Shown: piece by piece, positions 14,201-24,866 of the stretch
Numbering within the stretch: the stretch's first letter is position 1
Layout: every line of letters starts with the position of its first letter
NCBI GenBank assembly: GCA_039654915.1
Contig: CM077596.1
Coordinates: 69,255,751-69,319,750 of the forward strand
DNA length: 64,000 nucleotides
Direction of reading: 5' to 3'
Source: Aquilaria yunnanensis
Lineage: Eukaryota; Streptophyta; Magnoliopsida; Malvales; Thymelaeaceae
Notes under the pieces: generated by a model
What the model saw: only the letters and a program-made list of their open reading frames with translations
The model's database searches: none
What the model was told of the DNA's origin: nothing
Position numbers and translations under genes: made by a program

Positions 14201-15768
14201 GCACCAGCTTGAGCTTCTTTAGCAAGCATGGGAATGCCAAGGGAAGTCTCATCAGGTAGTCCCTTAAACTTTAACATGCGGCCTCCTGTACTTATGAATA
14301 AATGACAAAAAAAAAAAAAATGGTTAAGGAGTGCCCAACATTGTAATTACATCATTCCTCCTTTAACTATTATGGCCGTTATTAAGATGCTAACTGGAAG
14401 ATTAAAAGATGCCAGATGAGTTTCCATAAAGTAGGTGTACTAGAAATACATTAGAGTTAGACTTCATAGAAATTAAGGAAACTTGTAATTGTTTAAGCCA
14501 ACCTGCAAAACCCAAGAAATTAAGGAAATTAAGTAGTTTAGTAGTGATAGCAGGTAGCAGGTAAGCTATGTAACCATGCTTTTCCCCCGAAGAGTTCATT
14601 ACTACAATATTTTCTCTAGCCCTGCTGAAGGTGAAGAAATGAGCCTGGCCATGCTCGCTGCTTCATTTTTAAGATTCTTACCCTAATGTTAAAGGAGTCC
14701 GTTTTTCCAAATCCATCCTTCCCCCCAGCAATGGCATGCAAGTACAGCTTGGAGTGGCCAAGGGTCCAGCTTCTCCTGGCTTACCATCTGTTAACAGACT
14801 ATGCAATATAGTTCAACAAATACCATTCTTCCACTGATTCCAATCTTAGCGTTTACAACCAATCAAAGTTTTGCATCTTGGACACAACTTACATTGAGTC
14901 CTTTAATCCATAAAAGACTTCATGCTGATAACTATTAACTATGACAGCCATGACACAGTGAAGAGTATCATGAGGTATCAATTGTGTGTATGCGTCCATG
15001 TCAGAGTCTCAAATTCAAAAAAGATAAAAAGAAAAAGGAAAAAAGAAACACTCTGACAGAAATTATTTTATATCAACTGATAATGAACTCGTAGGAAAAG
15101 AATAGAAGAAAAGCAACAATGTGTTTAAGTAAAATAACATGTAGATATTGCTGCACGGCATGGGTACCTGAGCTTATGCGACCATCAAGAACAGATGGAG
15201 CTGCAGCGTTAATCTCTTTCGAGAAACCTCCTCCCTGAAAAGGGTCCCATGTTGAGCCCTCCCAGAAGCCATCAAACTGCATTGTCTGGTGCACGGACGA
15301 CTTCTGATTGCAAAAGGGTTCCCTTGAGGTGGCAACATGCGGGGAAGTGGTGCAAATAAGAGGCGCAAGATTTGAAGGGTAATAAGCTGCGGCTTCAGCA
15401 AAATCAGTCCGGGTGGCAACCATGTTAGGACCATACGAAAAGGCAGCAGTGGAAGCTGTGGCGACGGAGTCCAGACTAGGCATATTAACAGTTGCGCCGG
15501 AAAAGTAATCATTGCCGTGAAAAGGGTGAACATTCGAGTGAAGCACAGAATCAAGCGGCATATAGCCATCCTTCCTAGAGGAATCGATCCAATTGTTCGC
15601 GGTCGAATTCAGTAGAGAGTTAAAAGATGGTTCAGCCGGACCGACAATCAGGGCGGCCGTAGGTCTAGGGTTTGATCGGTCGACGGTGAACGGCGGAGCT
15701 AAGGGCGATAAATTCGAATAAGAAGAGGAATAGCCTCCATTACCAGAATAAGTTGCGAATTCCGCCAT
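11267..15768 (-). CDS. Large plant protein of unknown function, 1067 residues
   Basis: Five minus-strand exons keep one frame: 15768-15168, 14285-12733, 12546-12373, 12266-12092 and 11967-11267. All are GT-AG. I recognise no catalytic domain. The protein is Ser/Asn-rich and mostly looks disordered. It starts MAEFATYSGNGGYSSSYSNL. Three parts look conserved. The first is a segment at about 659-718 with HRLIDTMYNLSDLLLFYSS and an acidic helix. The second, in exon 4, is LYKNLWLEAEAALCASNCTA with RYNRMKFELEKCK, which looks helical. The third is a duplicated motif, VMARFHIL near 882 and VMDRFHIL near 956. There is no signal peptide or membrane segment. This pattern recalls a plant-specific uncharacterised family, but I cannot name a function. 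A 5' UTR intron is likely (15790-15910). The exon structure is well supported; the role is unknown. Confidence 0.85.
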
Positions 15769-15780
15769 TTCTCATGAATC

Positions 15781-15910
15781 AGGGTTTAACTAGTTCAAAC
15801 CAACCAACAAAACGAAACAAAACAGATACATAAACGAACAAGAATCAGAGCGCTTAGGTTCGATCAAAAGAAGGTTGATAAATTATTAAGAAGATGAACA
15901 AATATCTTAC
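15781..15910 (-). promoter_or_regulatory. 5' UTR with probable leader intron and telo-box
   Basis: On the minus strand CATTTCG|GTAAGATAT gives a donor at 15910, and TTTGAACTAG|TTAAACCC gives an acceptor at 15790. This implies a 121-bp leader intron ending 21 bp before the ATG. AAACCCT (telo-box-like) sits at 15781-15787. The splice sites are inferred only from consensus. Confidence 0.4.
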
Positions 15911-16126
15911 CGAAATGAAGCGATGTTGGAAGTACAAGGGGCCGCCCTCGCGCTTGGCGGAGTCAGCAGAGAAGAAGCAAGCGATGCAAGTCAATCCCGC
16001 TTTATGCTCTGCTTCAACTTTCTCCGGTCTCGTGCGTTTCTCTCTAAAATTCTCAAACAATGGTACCTGCCAAAGGTCCTTCCATTCTTTAAACAAATAT
16101 TTTATGGTCCTCGTCTTTTTTCTTTT

Positions 16127-16927
16127 GGGAAAAGTACCCAAAAACTCACCATGGTTATGAGTCTGGACCGATTTGGTCATTGTAGTTTTAAGTAGTTCCA
16201 ATTATATCATTGAAGTCATAGTTTGAGCCCAAATTAACGACTAATGTTTTATTTTTATTTTTATACCGAATATGCCACCAACTGTTAAAAACCTAACAGT
16301 AAATATGAAAAGTTGTTGGTTTTGAAATATTGAGCTACTTATGTAACTTTTGATAAACTTTAGAAACTGTATGTAATTTACTGTTTTCACTTTTTGTGCG
16401 ACAATCACCTTTATCATTTATCGGTTTCACTACTGATCTCTCAAGAAATGATATCAAATTAATCACCGCTTTCTAATACTACAAATAACACAAGCCTTGA
16501 TCAAATGAACTCATTCATCTAATATTGATGTATTTCTGATCATCTACTTCTTGGTATGACAGTTATTTTGTTTGCAAATAATGATATCCACTAATACCTC
16601 CTCCAGCATTGCCTACATCACCAGTGGAAGATCCATCGGAGATCGATGCAGTGGTTGATACACAAAATAAATGAAAACGATAAATTATACAAAGTTCTTA
16701 AATTATGTTAAAAGTTGCACTAGTACCCAAGATTTCAAAATCAGTAATTTCTCACATTTACAGTTAGGGTTTTAACTACTACTGGCATATTTGGTACTAA
16801 AGTGTAACATTAATAGCTAATTTGGGCCTAAATTATGACTTTAGTGATGCAATTAGAATCATTCAAAATTATAATGACTAAATAGGTCCAAACTCATGAC
16901 TACAATGATTTTTTTGTACTTTTTCCC
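16127..16927. mobile_element. Fold-back element with about 300-bp inverted arms
   Basis: The left arm (from GGGAAAAGTACCCAAAAACT) and the right arm read in reverse (GGGAAAAAGTACAAAAAAAT) stay collinear for about 300 bp with scattered mismatches. They share words such as CATTGTAGT, TGAGT(C/T)TGGACC, AAGTCATA and ATATGCCA. About 200 bp of unique spacer lies between. There is no coding sequence. The flanks are T-rich, so a target duplication cannot be fixed. It inserted at or near the promoter of the large minus-strand gene. Confidence 0.7.
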
Positions 16928-16965
16928 TTTTTTTTTAGAATTAAATAAATTCTGAATATATTTTA

Positions 16966-18967
16966 GGATTTTTTTACAGTTACCCCCTAAAATTTAAATG
17001 ATATTACACTTTCCCTCCAAGGGTTTGAAAATGTACACTTATCCCATTTCATTTTTAACACCATTAGTCAAAATTACAACCATCCACCTTGAACTTAGTA
17101 AGGTTTACAATTATACAAAAAACTTTTGAAATCTACAATTTTCCAACATTGTTCCTCCCCTTCTCGTCTCTTTACTTCTATTATTCACTATTGCCATTTT
17201 GACACCATTCATCTCTGCCACCTCCCTGTCTCCTTATCCAACCTCGCTTTATTACTTCATTGCCTCCTTCACTAACCTCGTCCCCAAAGTCACTTATCCT
17301 CCTCGCCTCAACCCATTCAAACTCAATCAAATTCACATCACATGTCCTTCTGTAGATCGACACAAATAGAAAAAAGAGAAGAGAAAGACCAACGCTTCAA
17401 TGCATCTAGCTACTTCAATTGATTTTTCATCTAAAATTATATCATTTAAATAACTAGTTAATAATCACTTGAATAATTTTTAGAAAAAAAAAATCTAATT
17501 AATAATCACTTAAATAATGTTTTTAGAAAATATTTTTTGTGTGTGGCCAACTAAGAAAAAGAAAAAATTAAGAGAAAGTACCAAGATTTTTCAAAAAGTG
17601 TTAAAAAAACTTTTTTAACCTTTTTAAATATAAAGTTTCAATTGATATTATTTAAGTTGAATGAATAATCTTTATATATCAAAGTAATTACTAATAACTC
17701 ATTTGTTAGAATCATTGTCAAACATGTAGCAATGTTGTTTTACCTTGTATTTTCAAAATAAATTGTTTTTCAACATTTCTCCTTTTATTTTTTATTTTAT
17801 TTTGAATTCACTACATGAGGAACTAGCTTTTGAGACAAATATAATGAGGTAAATAGCGCATTTATCTCCAATACCTATATTTAAAATTTAATGGAAAAAC
17901 TTATAAGCATATATTATATTTGTCACTAATTAATATACATTGGAGACAAATAAAATATTTGACTTCATAAACTCTATTCAAAATTGAAGGCAAATAATTG
18001 AGACCAAATATTATAGTGTTGATAATTAGAATAGGATGGAAGAAATAAAAAATTAAATAAAAAATTTATCTCTAAATTCAAATAATTAGAGGCTTATATT
18101 GTATTTTCCACTAATATGGGTGGGAGTGTTTTGCAAATTTCTAAATAATTTGATGAAATTTACAATTTTTTATATTGATATGTTTGTTTTATTGCTTTTA
18201 TATATGAATAAATCTTTTTCTTGATAAGACTTACATAGATGACTTATATAGCTTTTAGTCAAAAAGCAAATTCAAATCTTTAAGACCGAAAAACTTGGTA
18301 GAAACAATGAAAATTTCACAAAGCTTGAGGAAAGTAGAGTTGAGCTCAACCATGGCCAACCTCTATGCTTCATATTTGTATTTTCAGATGGCGTTGGCTA
18401 CTGTATTGACATCCTCCACAATAGCGTTGTAAAAATTGGAGTTGAACTCATTGTTAGCGGCTAAAAGCTGAGAGATGGCATAAATGTTGTAGTCTTAACA
18501 TGTCTGGAACATCCTACAGCTAGCAGCGTAGGTGGCATTAACAAGGATAGTGGAGATGGGGGACCTCGAGTTAGTACCGTTGGTCTGGGTAAGTCTCAAT
18601 GTAGCAACCGCAAAGTTATCATCGAGAGCCTGAGGAGCACCAATAAGAAGGTCAAAAGAGAGGGTATTGGAGCAGAAAGAGAAGTCCCATAAAGAGGTGA
18701 GGAGATGCGGAAATGGATAGGTTGATGTGAAAACGGAAGAGAATGGAAGTGGAGAGACGAGGAGGGGAAGGACAATTTTGAAAAATTGTAGATTTATAAA
18801 GTTTTGGATATAATTGTAAATCAAATTAAATTTACGGTGGCTAACTGTAATTTTGACTAATGGCTAATTGGCGGCATTTAAAAAGTAAGGGGTAAGTGTA
18901 TATTTTCAAACCTAAAGAGGTAAGTGTAATATTACCTAAAGTTCATGGGGGTAACTGTAAAAAACCT
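16966..18967. mobile_element. Mutator-like (MULE) non-autonomous element with 9-bp target duplication
   Basis: A 2002-bp element is bounded by TATATTTTA direct repeats (16957-16965 and 18968-18976). The ends are long inverted repeats beginning GGATTTTTTTACAGTTACCC and, on the other strand, AGGTTTTTTACAGTTACCCC. They stay similar for about 230-250 bp. A 9-bp duplication with long inverted repeats is the hallmark of the Mutator superfamily. Inside are GC-richer patches at about 17150-17370 and 18330-18800. The second contains a minus-strand frame of 109 codons (18495-18824) that could be captured host sequence; I cannot identify it. No transposase is visible. Confidence 0.8.
18495..18824 (-). 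pseudogene. Unidentified captured fragment inside the MULE
   Basis: A 109-codon open frame with ALDDNFAVATLRLTQTNGTN and a short Cys pair near the end. Similar-looking peptide continues past the stop in the same phase for about 50 codons. The GC content exceeds the surrounding element. It may be a fragment of a secreted plant protein picked up by the element, but I cannot assign a family. Confidence 0.3.
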
Positions 18968-19129
18968 TATATTTTAAAAAAGACTAATCACATCCAAGAA
19001 TTTTTTATTTTGGTATAAGATCTTTGGTCTTTAGTTGCCATACTGCATTTATTTTTTTTCCCCCTTAGAATTATCTACTACTACAAGTAAAAGGTTAAAG
19101 TGTTGAGAGAAAAAAGGTCTTGTTGTCTT

Positions 19130-19720
19130 GAATTGGAGCTAACACTAGCGCTAAGTCAATTTAATTCAAAATAACTTATTTTTATTTTTATATATTTCTT
19201 CTCTGAATCAATCTTCATTCAAAATTCAATATTATGTAAGTATAATAATCTTAAAAGTAAAAATTTATAACATTATTAAATTTTTATAATTTTTAAGCTT
19301 TTAAAAGGAAAAATTCATCAAATTTAAAAAATTTAAAAAATTTTGCTTTCAGTGGATTATTACACTTATATAATACTCCACTCATACCATATTATTTAAA
19401 ACATTAAAATTTTTTGAATAATTTGATTTGAATTTATTTATATTATTGTTTGTTATAAAATTTTAAAAAATATATTTAGAAATTATAGGTCTTTATTTAT
19501 CATTTATACATAAATATTTTTCATTTATATACTAAAATATTTAAGATAAAAAATCATAAATTAATTGTTGAATAGTTAATGTGGCAAAGAACTTGGAACA
19601 GATGGAGTATTAGCTTTCATATGAAATTAATTTAAGGCAAAAGAAAATGTAAAAATAGCCATAAACTATTTTGAATGAAGTTGATTTAAGTTGAAACAAA
19701 TTTGTGTGTTAGTGTCTAAT
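19130..19720. mobile_element. Nested MITEs (outer element around a Stowaway-like element)
   Basis: The words GTCAATTTAATTCAAAATAA and TCAATCTTCATTCAAAATTC at the left reappear inverted at 19620-19710 (around AAGTTGATTTAAGTTGAAAC). This suggests an outer element split by the TA-flanked element at 19374-19609. The AT-rich left part (19230-19370) also resembles the palindromic MITE at 37985-38190, including GTGGATTATTACA and TTAAATTTTTAT. The limits are approximate. Confidence 0.4.
19374..19609. mobile_element. Stowaway-like (Tc1/mariner) MITE, copy 1
   Basis: TACTCCACTCATACCATATT at the left matches the reverse complement of the right end (TACTCCATCTGTTCCAAGTT). TA dinucleotides at both borders fit a TA target duplication. 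The interior is AT-rich and resembles the copies at 32277-32522 and 50361-50574. Confidence 0.6.
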
Positions 19721-20050
19721 CTCACAAGTTTAAGTATGTAATTTATGTAAGCTCATAAATAATTAGAATATCAATATTAAATCAAAATATCTGGGATATG
19801 GATATTTCTCTTAAGATATGATACTTCTAGTGTTCATTCTCTGAAAACCAGATAAGATGAATTACTCATAATGCCAGTCATTTTGCTCAAAATGAATTTT
19901 AATTTATTTTTAAAGTTGATAATATCCTTATACCCAATAAGGAATCCCCAAAATAAATGACAGAAGGTTCACTGTTGCCAGCAAGTGCCATAAACTCGAT
20001 CCAAAGACAACCCAAACATCATTCTTAGTGGGTGTTAAATTAATTATTAT
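19721..20050. other. AT-rich intergenic DNA
   Basis: I see no gene, repeat end or RNA in this stretch. Confidence 0.4.
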
Positions 20051-20059
20051 ACTATACAT

Positions 20060-21640
20060 TTATGTCTAATTAGACATAATAATCCACTATTAGCTACCCC
20101 CATAAAAAAAATTGACAATATTACACCTCATTAAAATTTTCTCTCTTTCTCCTTGAAATCCTACAATCAATTCTGTTACTGTTGAGGTTGCCACCGTCGC
20201 CACCACTGATGTCACCAGATCTTCCATCATTACTCACATCTGTATAAGTGTCAAAGACAAAAGTGCAAAGTGTCTAAAGAAATTAGAAAATTTGTTTTGA
20301 ACAAGTATATATAAATGTTTGATATAATATACAGATTATTTGTTCTTTTTAATAACATGCAAACTATTTATTATTTGCCGAAATAATATGTAAAAATTTC
20401 TGAAACAATAAGCAAATGTGCCTGAAAATAATTGTAAAAATGTCTAAAATAGTATTTCAAAGTGTCTAAAGTAATTTAGAAAGAATTTATTATTATCAAA
20501 AAATAAGAAATGTGCAAATCCATAAGAAAGTGTCTGATTGAATATTGAAAAGTGTCTAATGAAATATTTAAAAGTGTTTGAGCGAATTTGTAAACAATTT
20601 ATTCTATTTAAAAATAACTATCTGAACAATAAAAAATGTTTGAATAAATGTGTATAAATGTCTAAAGAAAAATTTAAAAATATTTAGGCAAATATACAAA
20701 TAATTTGTTTCATTAATAAATAAATGTTTAGGAAAATAATAAAAAAAAGTGTATGAAGTGATAAACGAAACTGTCTAGACAAATATAAAAAAATGTCTAA
20801 TTCAAAATGTAAAAATGACAATAATAATATGTTACCTTCAAATTGTTACATTCAAATTTAAAAGCGTTTGAAAAAACAAATCAAAATGTCTAAAAAAATA
20901 TATGAAACTATCATAAAAAATATTCTTTTAGTAGTATTAAGCAAACCAACACAAATATCACCATAACCATTTTGACTTAATTGCCTAGTGCACCAACTCT
21001 CGCAGCCTGTTTGACGGCGGAGACTACCAGAAACAGGCGGCGCTCAATGATGAATGGGAAGATAGACGAGAAACGGGCGATCAACGACATGATTTGGAGA
21101 TCAGAGTGACAGTGCGATTCTAAGAACAAATTAATGGCATGATTCAGTTATTCAAAGATTTGATTGATGGCGGGATTCAAAGATTTGGAGCTAAATAGGC
21201 CGCACAACGCGATCACGAGATCAATGGAACAAGATTGTGATTGTTGGAATGAGATTGTGATATCGCTAAAACAAGAATGATGATTGCTAGAACAAGAATG
21301 ACGATTGTCAGAATATGATCACAAGATTACAACGAGATAGCAAATGACGAGCGATGGAATGAATTCAACGGATCACGAATGAGATCGCCATAATGTGAAC
21401 AACAATCGATAAAATGAGAACGGCAATGGCTGGATTGTGAATGACGATTGGCGGAACAAAAACGCAATCGTGAGATAATCAAATCAGGGGTGGAAGACCA
21501 GTGGTGAGGTTAGTAATAAGTGAGAAAGATAATGTTTGGAAAAGTAAATTTTAGGGGTAAAATTGAAAAAAAAAATAAATATATCTAATTAGACATATAT
21601 TTATAATATCAATACATGTATTAAATATCTCTGGAAGGAT
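20060..21640. mobile_element. Probable decayed transposon with palindromic ends and repeat-rich interior
   Basis: Both borders carry a palindromic core: ATGTCTAATTAGACATAAT near 20070 and ATCTAATTAGACATATAT near 21580. Inverted T-rich stretches lie next to each. The interior has a short GC-richer piece (20160-20240), a long degenerate array of AAGTGTCTAA-like words (about 20240-20900), and a second region (21010-21490) full of GATTG/GAACAAGAATGACGATTG-type variants. No intact open frame exceeds 60 codons. The class is unknown and the ends are approximate. Confidence 0.4.
20240..20900. repeat. Degenerate array of GTGTCTAA-type words
   Basis: The word (A)AGTGTCTAA and its variants (TGTCTAAAG, GTGTTTGA, ATGTCTAA) recur more than a dozen times at irregular 20-50 base spacing, separated by AT-rich DNA. 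This looks like an old, diverged short tandem repeat. Confidence 0.5.
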
Positions 21641-21659
21641 AAACATGATGTATAACGGG

Positions 21660-22045
21660 AACAAATTCTAAGTCCTTATAAATAGGTCGGGTTGGGTACC
21701 AAAAGATAGAGGTTTATCACTTTTGATCTGGTAAACTTATAGTTAATTCAAGAGTTTTATTCTTCAATTTTGAAGTGTTACGACTTAGTCCTCCAACTAT
21801 ACGAGTAGGTCACTTTGCCCATTTAATTTGTTAACTTGGTTTAGTTATTATTAACTTTGTTATATTTTTAACAATGAGTTCAGGGACCTAATTATAAGAA
21901 TTTAAAGCCTTAGTTAGTAAATTACAAAAATAAATAATTTGAAGCATTTAATGATAATCAAACACAAAGGATAAAAAGTAAATTATGCTACAAATATAAT
22001 CAATTAGAAAATTAATTTTGGTTTTCTTACCATCAATGTCATTTA
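21660..22045. other. AT-rich intergenic DNA
   Basis: No gene is visible. Part of it may be old repeat sequence, but no ends can be read. Confidence 0.35.
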
Positions 22046-22047
22046 CA

Positions 22048-22530
22048 AATTAGGGTAAAAATAACAAAAAGACCACCAATATTTGCGTCTCCGTCCAAAT
22101 AGACCACTATTATTTTTTCAGCTCAAATATGTCACTAGTATTTTTAAATTGGTCAAATTGGTCACCCTCTCTTAAATTTAGTGGTCTAGTATTAAATTGG
22201 TGTTCCTTTCATTTGATAACAATGAATCACTTCTGAAATACATTTTTCTATTTTTACATGTTAATTTATACATCATTACTCAGTTTTACCCAAATTTGAA
22301 CACATTTAATATGCTGTAAATCCATAATTTTCCCCTAATTTAAAATAAAACATATTTATTTCACTTAGAATATTTTTTTTTTACAAAATAATACTCATTA
22401 TACTCAAAAATGTTTTTACGATTTAACGGAGAATGGCCGATTTGGCCTATTTAAAAACATGGATGGTACATTCAATAGTGGCAGATTTAGGCGGACCTGC
22501 AAACAACATTGGTTTCTTGTAATTTTTGTG
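22048..22530. mobile_element. MITE with about 100-bp inverted ends
   Basis: The left end, AAAAATAACAAAAAGACCAC followed by GTCCAAATAGACCACTATT, corresponds in reverse to the right end, AAAAATTACAAGAAACCAAT followed by GTCCGCCTAAATCTGCCACT. Further inverted words follow (GTATTTTTAAATTGGTCAAA / GTTTTTAAATAGGCCAAAT). There is no coding capacity. Confidence 0.5.
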
Positions 22531-23036
22531 AAAAATTAATTAATTATTTTTGGTAACGAAGGATGCATTAAAGGGAAACAAAGTTTACAGCAGGCAACAG
22601 AAAGAGCAGAAAGGTCGAAAAAAGGAAAACAACAAGCCCAATATTTATAGGAAAATAATTATTTATTTAACTAATAATCAATTCAATCAATTTTCTTTTC
22701 ATTTCTATTTTTTTCTAAACTGATTACGAAAGCTAATTTACGAAAAAGTTGCAAAGCAAAACTCGATTAATTAGTGGGCCTTTTTGTAATGTTTCTAATT
22801 TTTTTTTGGTCAATTTTCTGTTTTCATAAATTTATGCATTTTCATTTCATGTTTTGAAAATTTTAAAAACATTTTTGGTGAAATTAAAAAGAAACAATAT
22901 GTAATTGACATGTTTTGTGTCTGCAGAGAACTATTGAAAACATTTTTACCCAGAAATCCCAAAATTAAATTAAGTCTTCGTCTTTCCTCTTGGCTCTTCC
23001 TCTCTCCACTCACTGTCAGTACCTGTTCTCGTCCAC

Positions 23037-23264
23037 TTGGATCTTCAGCTCCCTCCCTCAGCCACGGGGCATGATGGCATAAGAGTTGTTGTTGTATTAC
23101 TATTCATTGATCATGAGTTGCTTGGCCAAGCTACCTTTGTGCCAGTCTCCTTCATCGGTGACACGGCCACGCCTTTAGCACGCTCCAGCTTCATTAACTT
23201 GGATTCTGAAGGGGTAGGGGATGAAGCCATCTGTCTTCTAGAGATATCTGATCTCGTCCGATGA
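23037..23264 (+). pseudogene. Unidentified coding-like fragment
   Basis: A 75-codon frame in a GC-richer island, with VVVLLFIDHELLGQATFVPV and FINLDSEGVGDEAICLLEIS. It has the feel of a real protein (a beta-rich segment). It is short, has no recognisable promoter, and sits in repeat DNA. Probably a gene fragment carried by a transposon; the family is not recognised. Confidence 0.25.
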
Positions 23265-23617
23265 CAGAATTCCAGTCACTGTCTTAGTTCCCCAGATCAA
23301 AGGCTTTGCGGAAGATTCTCGAGGGAGAGGAAGATAATTTGGGGACAGTAGCTTGGATGGTGGAATGGATTGCAGCCAATTTCGTAGCGCCTATCTCCTT
23401 TCGTCACAAGCCCAGCTGTTCCGATTGCCACTGATGCCATAAATTGTAGAGGAAGGGAGGAGTAAAAAATGCGACCCACAGTGCAAGTTGGTCACTGCGG
23501 GAAGATGAGTTGATGTTAAAACATTAGGTGCAAAAAGAGAAAATAAGATGCTAGTAGAAGGTAAAGTATTGGGTACAAAAGAGAGAAAATAAGAAGGCTA
23601 GGTGGCTGGCATACAAT

Positions 23618-23655
23618 TTTCTTTCTTTTCTTTCTTTTCTTTCTTTCTTTCTTTT
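23618..23655. repeat. (CTTT)n pyrimidine microsatellite
   Basis: A run of CTTT/CTTTT units, all pyrimidine on the plus strand. Confidence 0.85.
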
Positions 23656-24550
23656 AGTTAGTCAGTTAATGAAGTTAAGGTCAAGGATACCAAGTGCCAC
23701 ATGTTTTATAACCGAGGGACGGGTTTACATGCGCAAATAAGAAACTTTTTTAAATTTCAAGAAATTAAAAGTGATTGAGGTCAATAATAAATAAATAAAT
23801 AAACTCGGGTTAGGTCGGTAAAGCCTATGGAAGTATATAAGTTGCCCTATAACTTCCCCATTCAGCCTCTTTAACATCTAAATAAAAATAAAATGAATAT
23901 AGATTGGAAGATTGAAGGAAAAACAAGATAAAAAACATAAAGAAAGTAACTAGAATAAAGATTCTACGTAGAAGAGAGGAACAAGAACAAAAAGAAAGAT
24001 TTACGTTTGATACATGAATTCTAATTTTGTCTAGAAACCTGCTTAATTATGTCTCCCACTACTTATTTATAGAGCCTTAGGAATGGGGTAGGTAAAATAA
24101 TTGGGTTAATGAAATATTAATCAACATAGATGGCTCAAAATTTATCTAAATTTTGCACTACCATATATATCGATTTTGCTCTTCATAAAAGCATAAGATT
24201 TATATATCTCTTTTAGCTTTGAAACCATATCTTGATCATTCAAAATCGATATACATAGATTAAGTTATGATTTTTCTACCAAAATTATTTTTAAGTACAT
24301 GGCAGAACAAATGGTTTTATTTATACCCAAATTTCAAAATTGATTCTCAGCATATGAAATAGCCTTGAGGATCTCTGTATTGGCCTTCATACAGTTCTAG
24401 AGTCACTCAATTCTGATGTCTATAGTTTCAAATATGATCTTTCTAGTGAAAGATCACCAGAAGCACAAATGCGAAAATAAATTTTGTTTGTGATCTAAAT
24501 TTGGCATCTTACATTTTTCAATTAGGGTAAACTATGAATCGAAGATTATA

Positions 24551-24866
24551 GATAATTGGGTCCCTAATCATTGGTCCAAGAATGACTTGGTTTGGCCTTC
24601 TAGTTGAGAAATATCGTGATTTTATCCACTTACATAAAAATAGTTATTAAGCTCAATTTGTAAGTAAATATTCTTTAATTTCAGATTATAAGAACTGCTC
24701 AAGTTAGATAATTGGGTCCCTAATCATTGGTCCAAGAATGACTTGGTTTGGCCTTCTAGTTGAGAAATATTGTGATTTTATCCACCTACATAAAAGTAGT
24801 TATTAAGCTCAATTTGTAAATAAATGCGTTCTAATTTCAGATTATAAGAACTACTCAAGTTAGATA
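24551..24866. repeat. 156-bp tandem duplication (two copies)
   Basis: GATAATTGGGTCCCTAATCA begins at 24551 and again at 24707, and the GATA junction recurs at 24863. The two 156-bp copies differ at only about ten positions (for example ATCGTG/ATTGTG and AAATATTCTTT/AAATGCGTTCT), so the duplication is fairly recent compared with its surroundings. Confidence 0.85.

Larger units (their letters stand above)
22531..24550. other. Intergenic repeat-like DNA with a short GC-richer island
   Basis: Mostly AT-rich. A GC-richer island at 22980-23480 contains the open frame listed separately. A 46-bp tandem near-duplication (GTGCAAAAAGAGAAAATAAG units) sits at about 23528-23620, and a pyrimidine microsatellite follows. 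The remainder to 24550 shows no gene. Confidence 0.4.

Noticed and set aside
14286..15167. Additional exon inside the long first intron of the 1067-residue gene
   Set aside because: A 65-codon frame at 14402-14599 has no suitable splice sites in phase, and the exon 1 to exon 2 join already keeps frame.
20240..20900. CRISPR-like regular repeats
   Set aside because: The repeated word is short, variable and irregularly spaced in a plant nuclear context.
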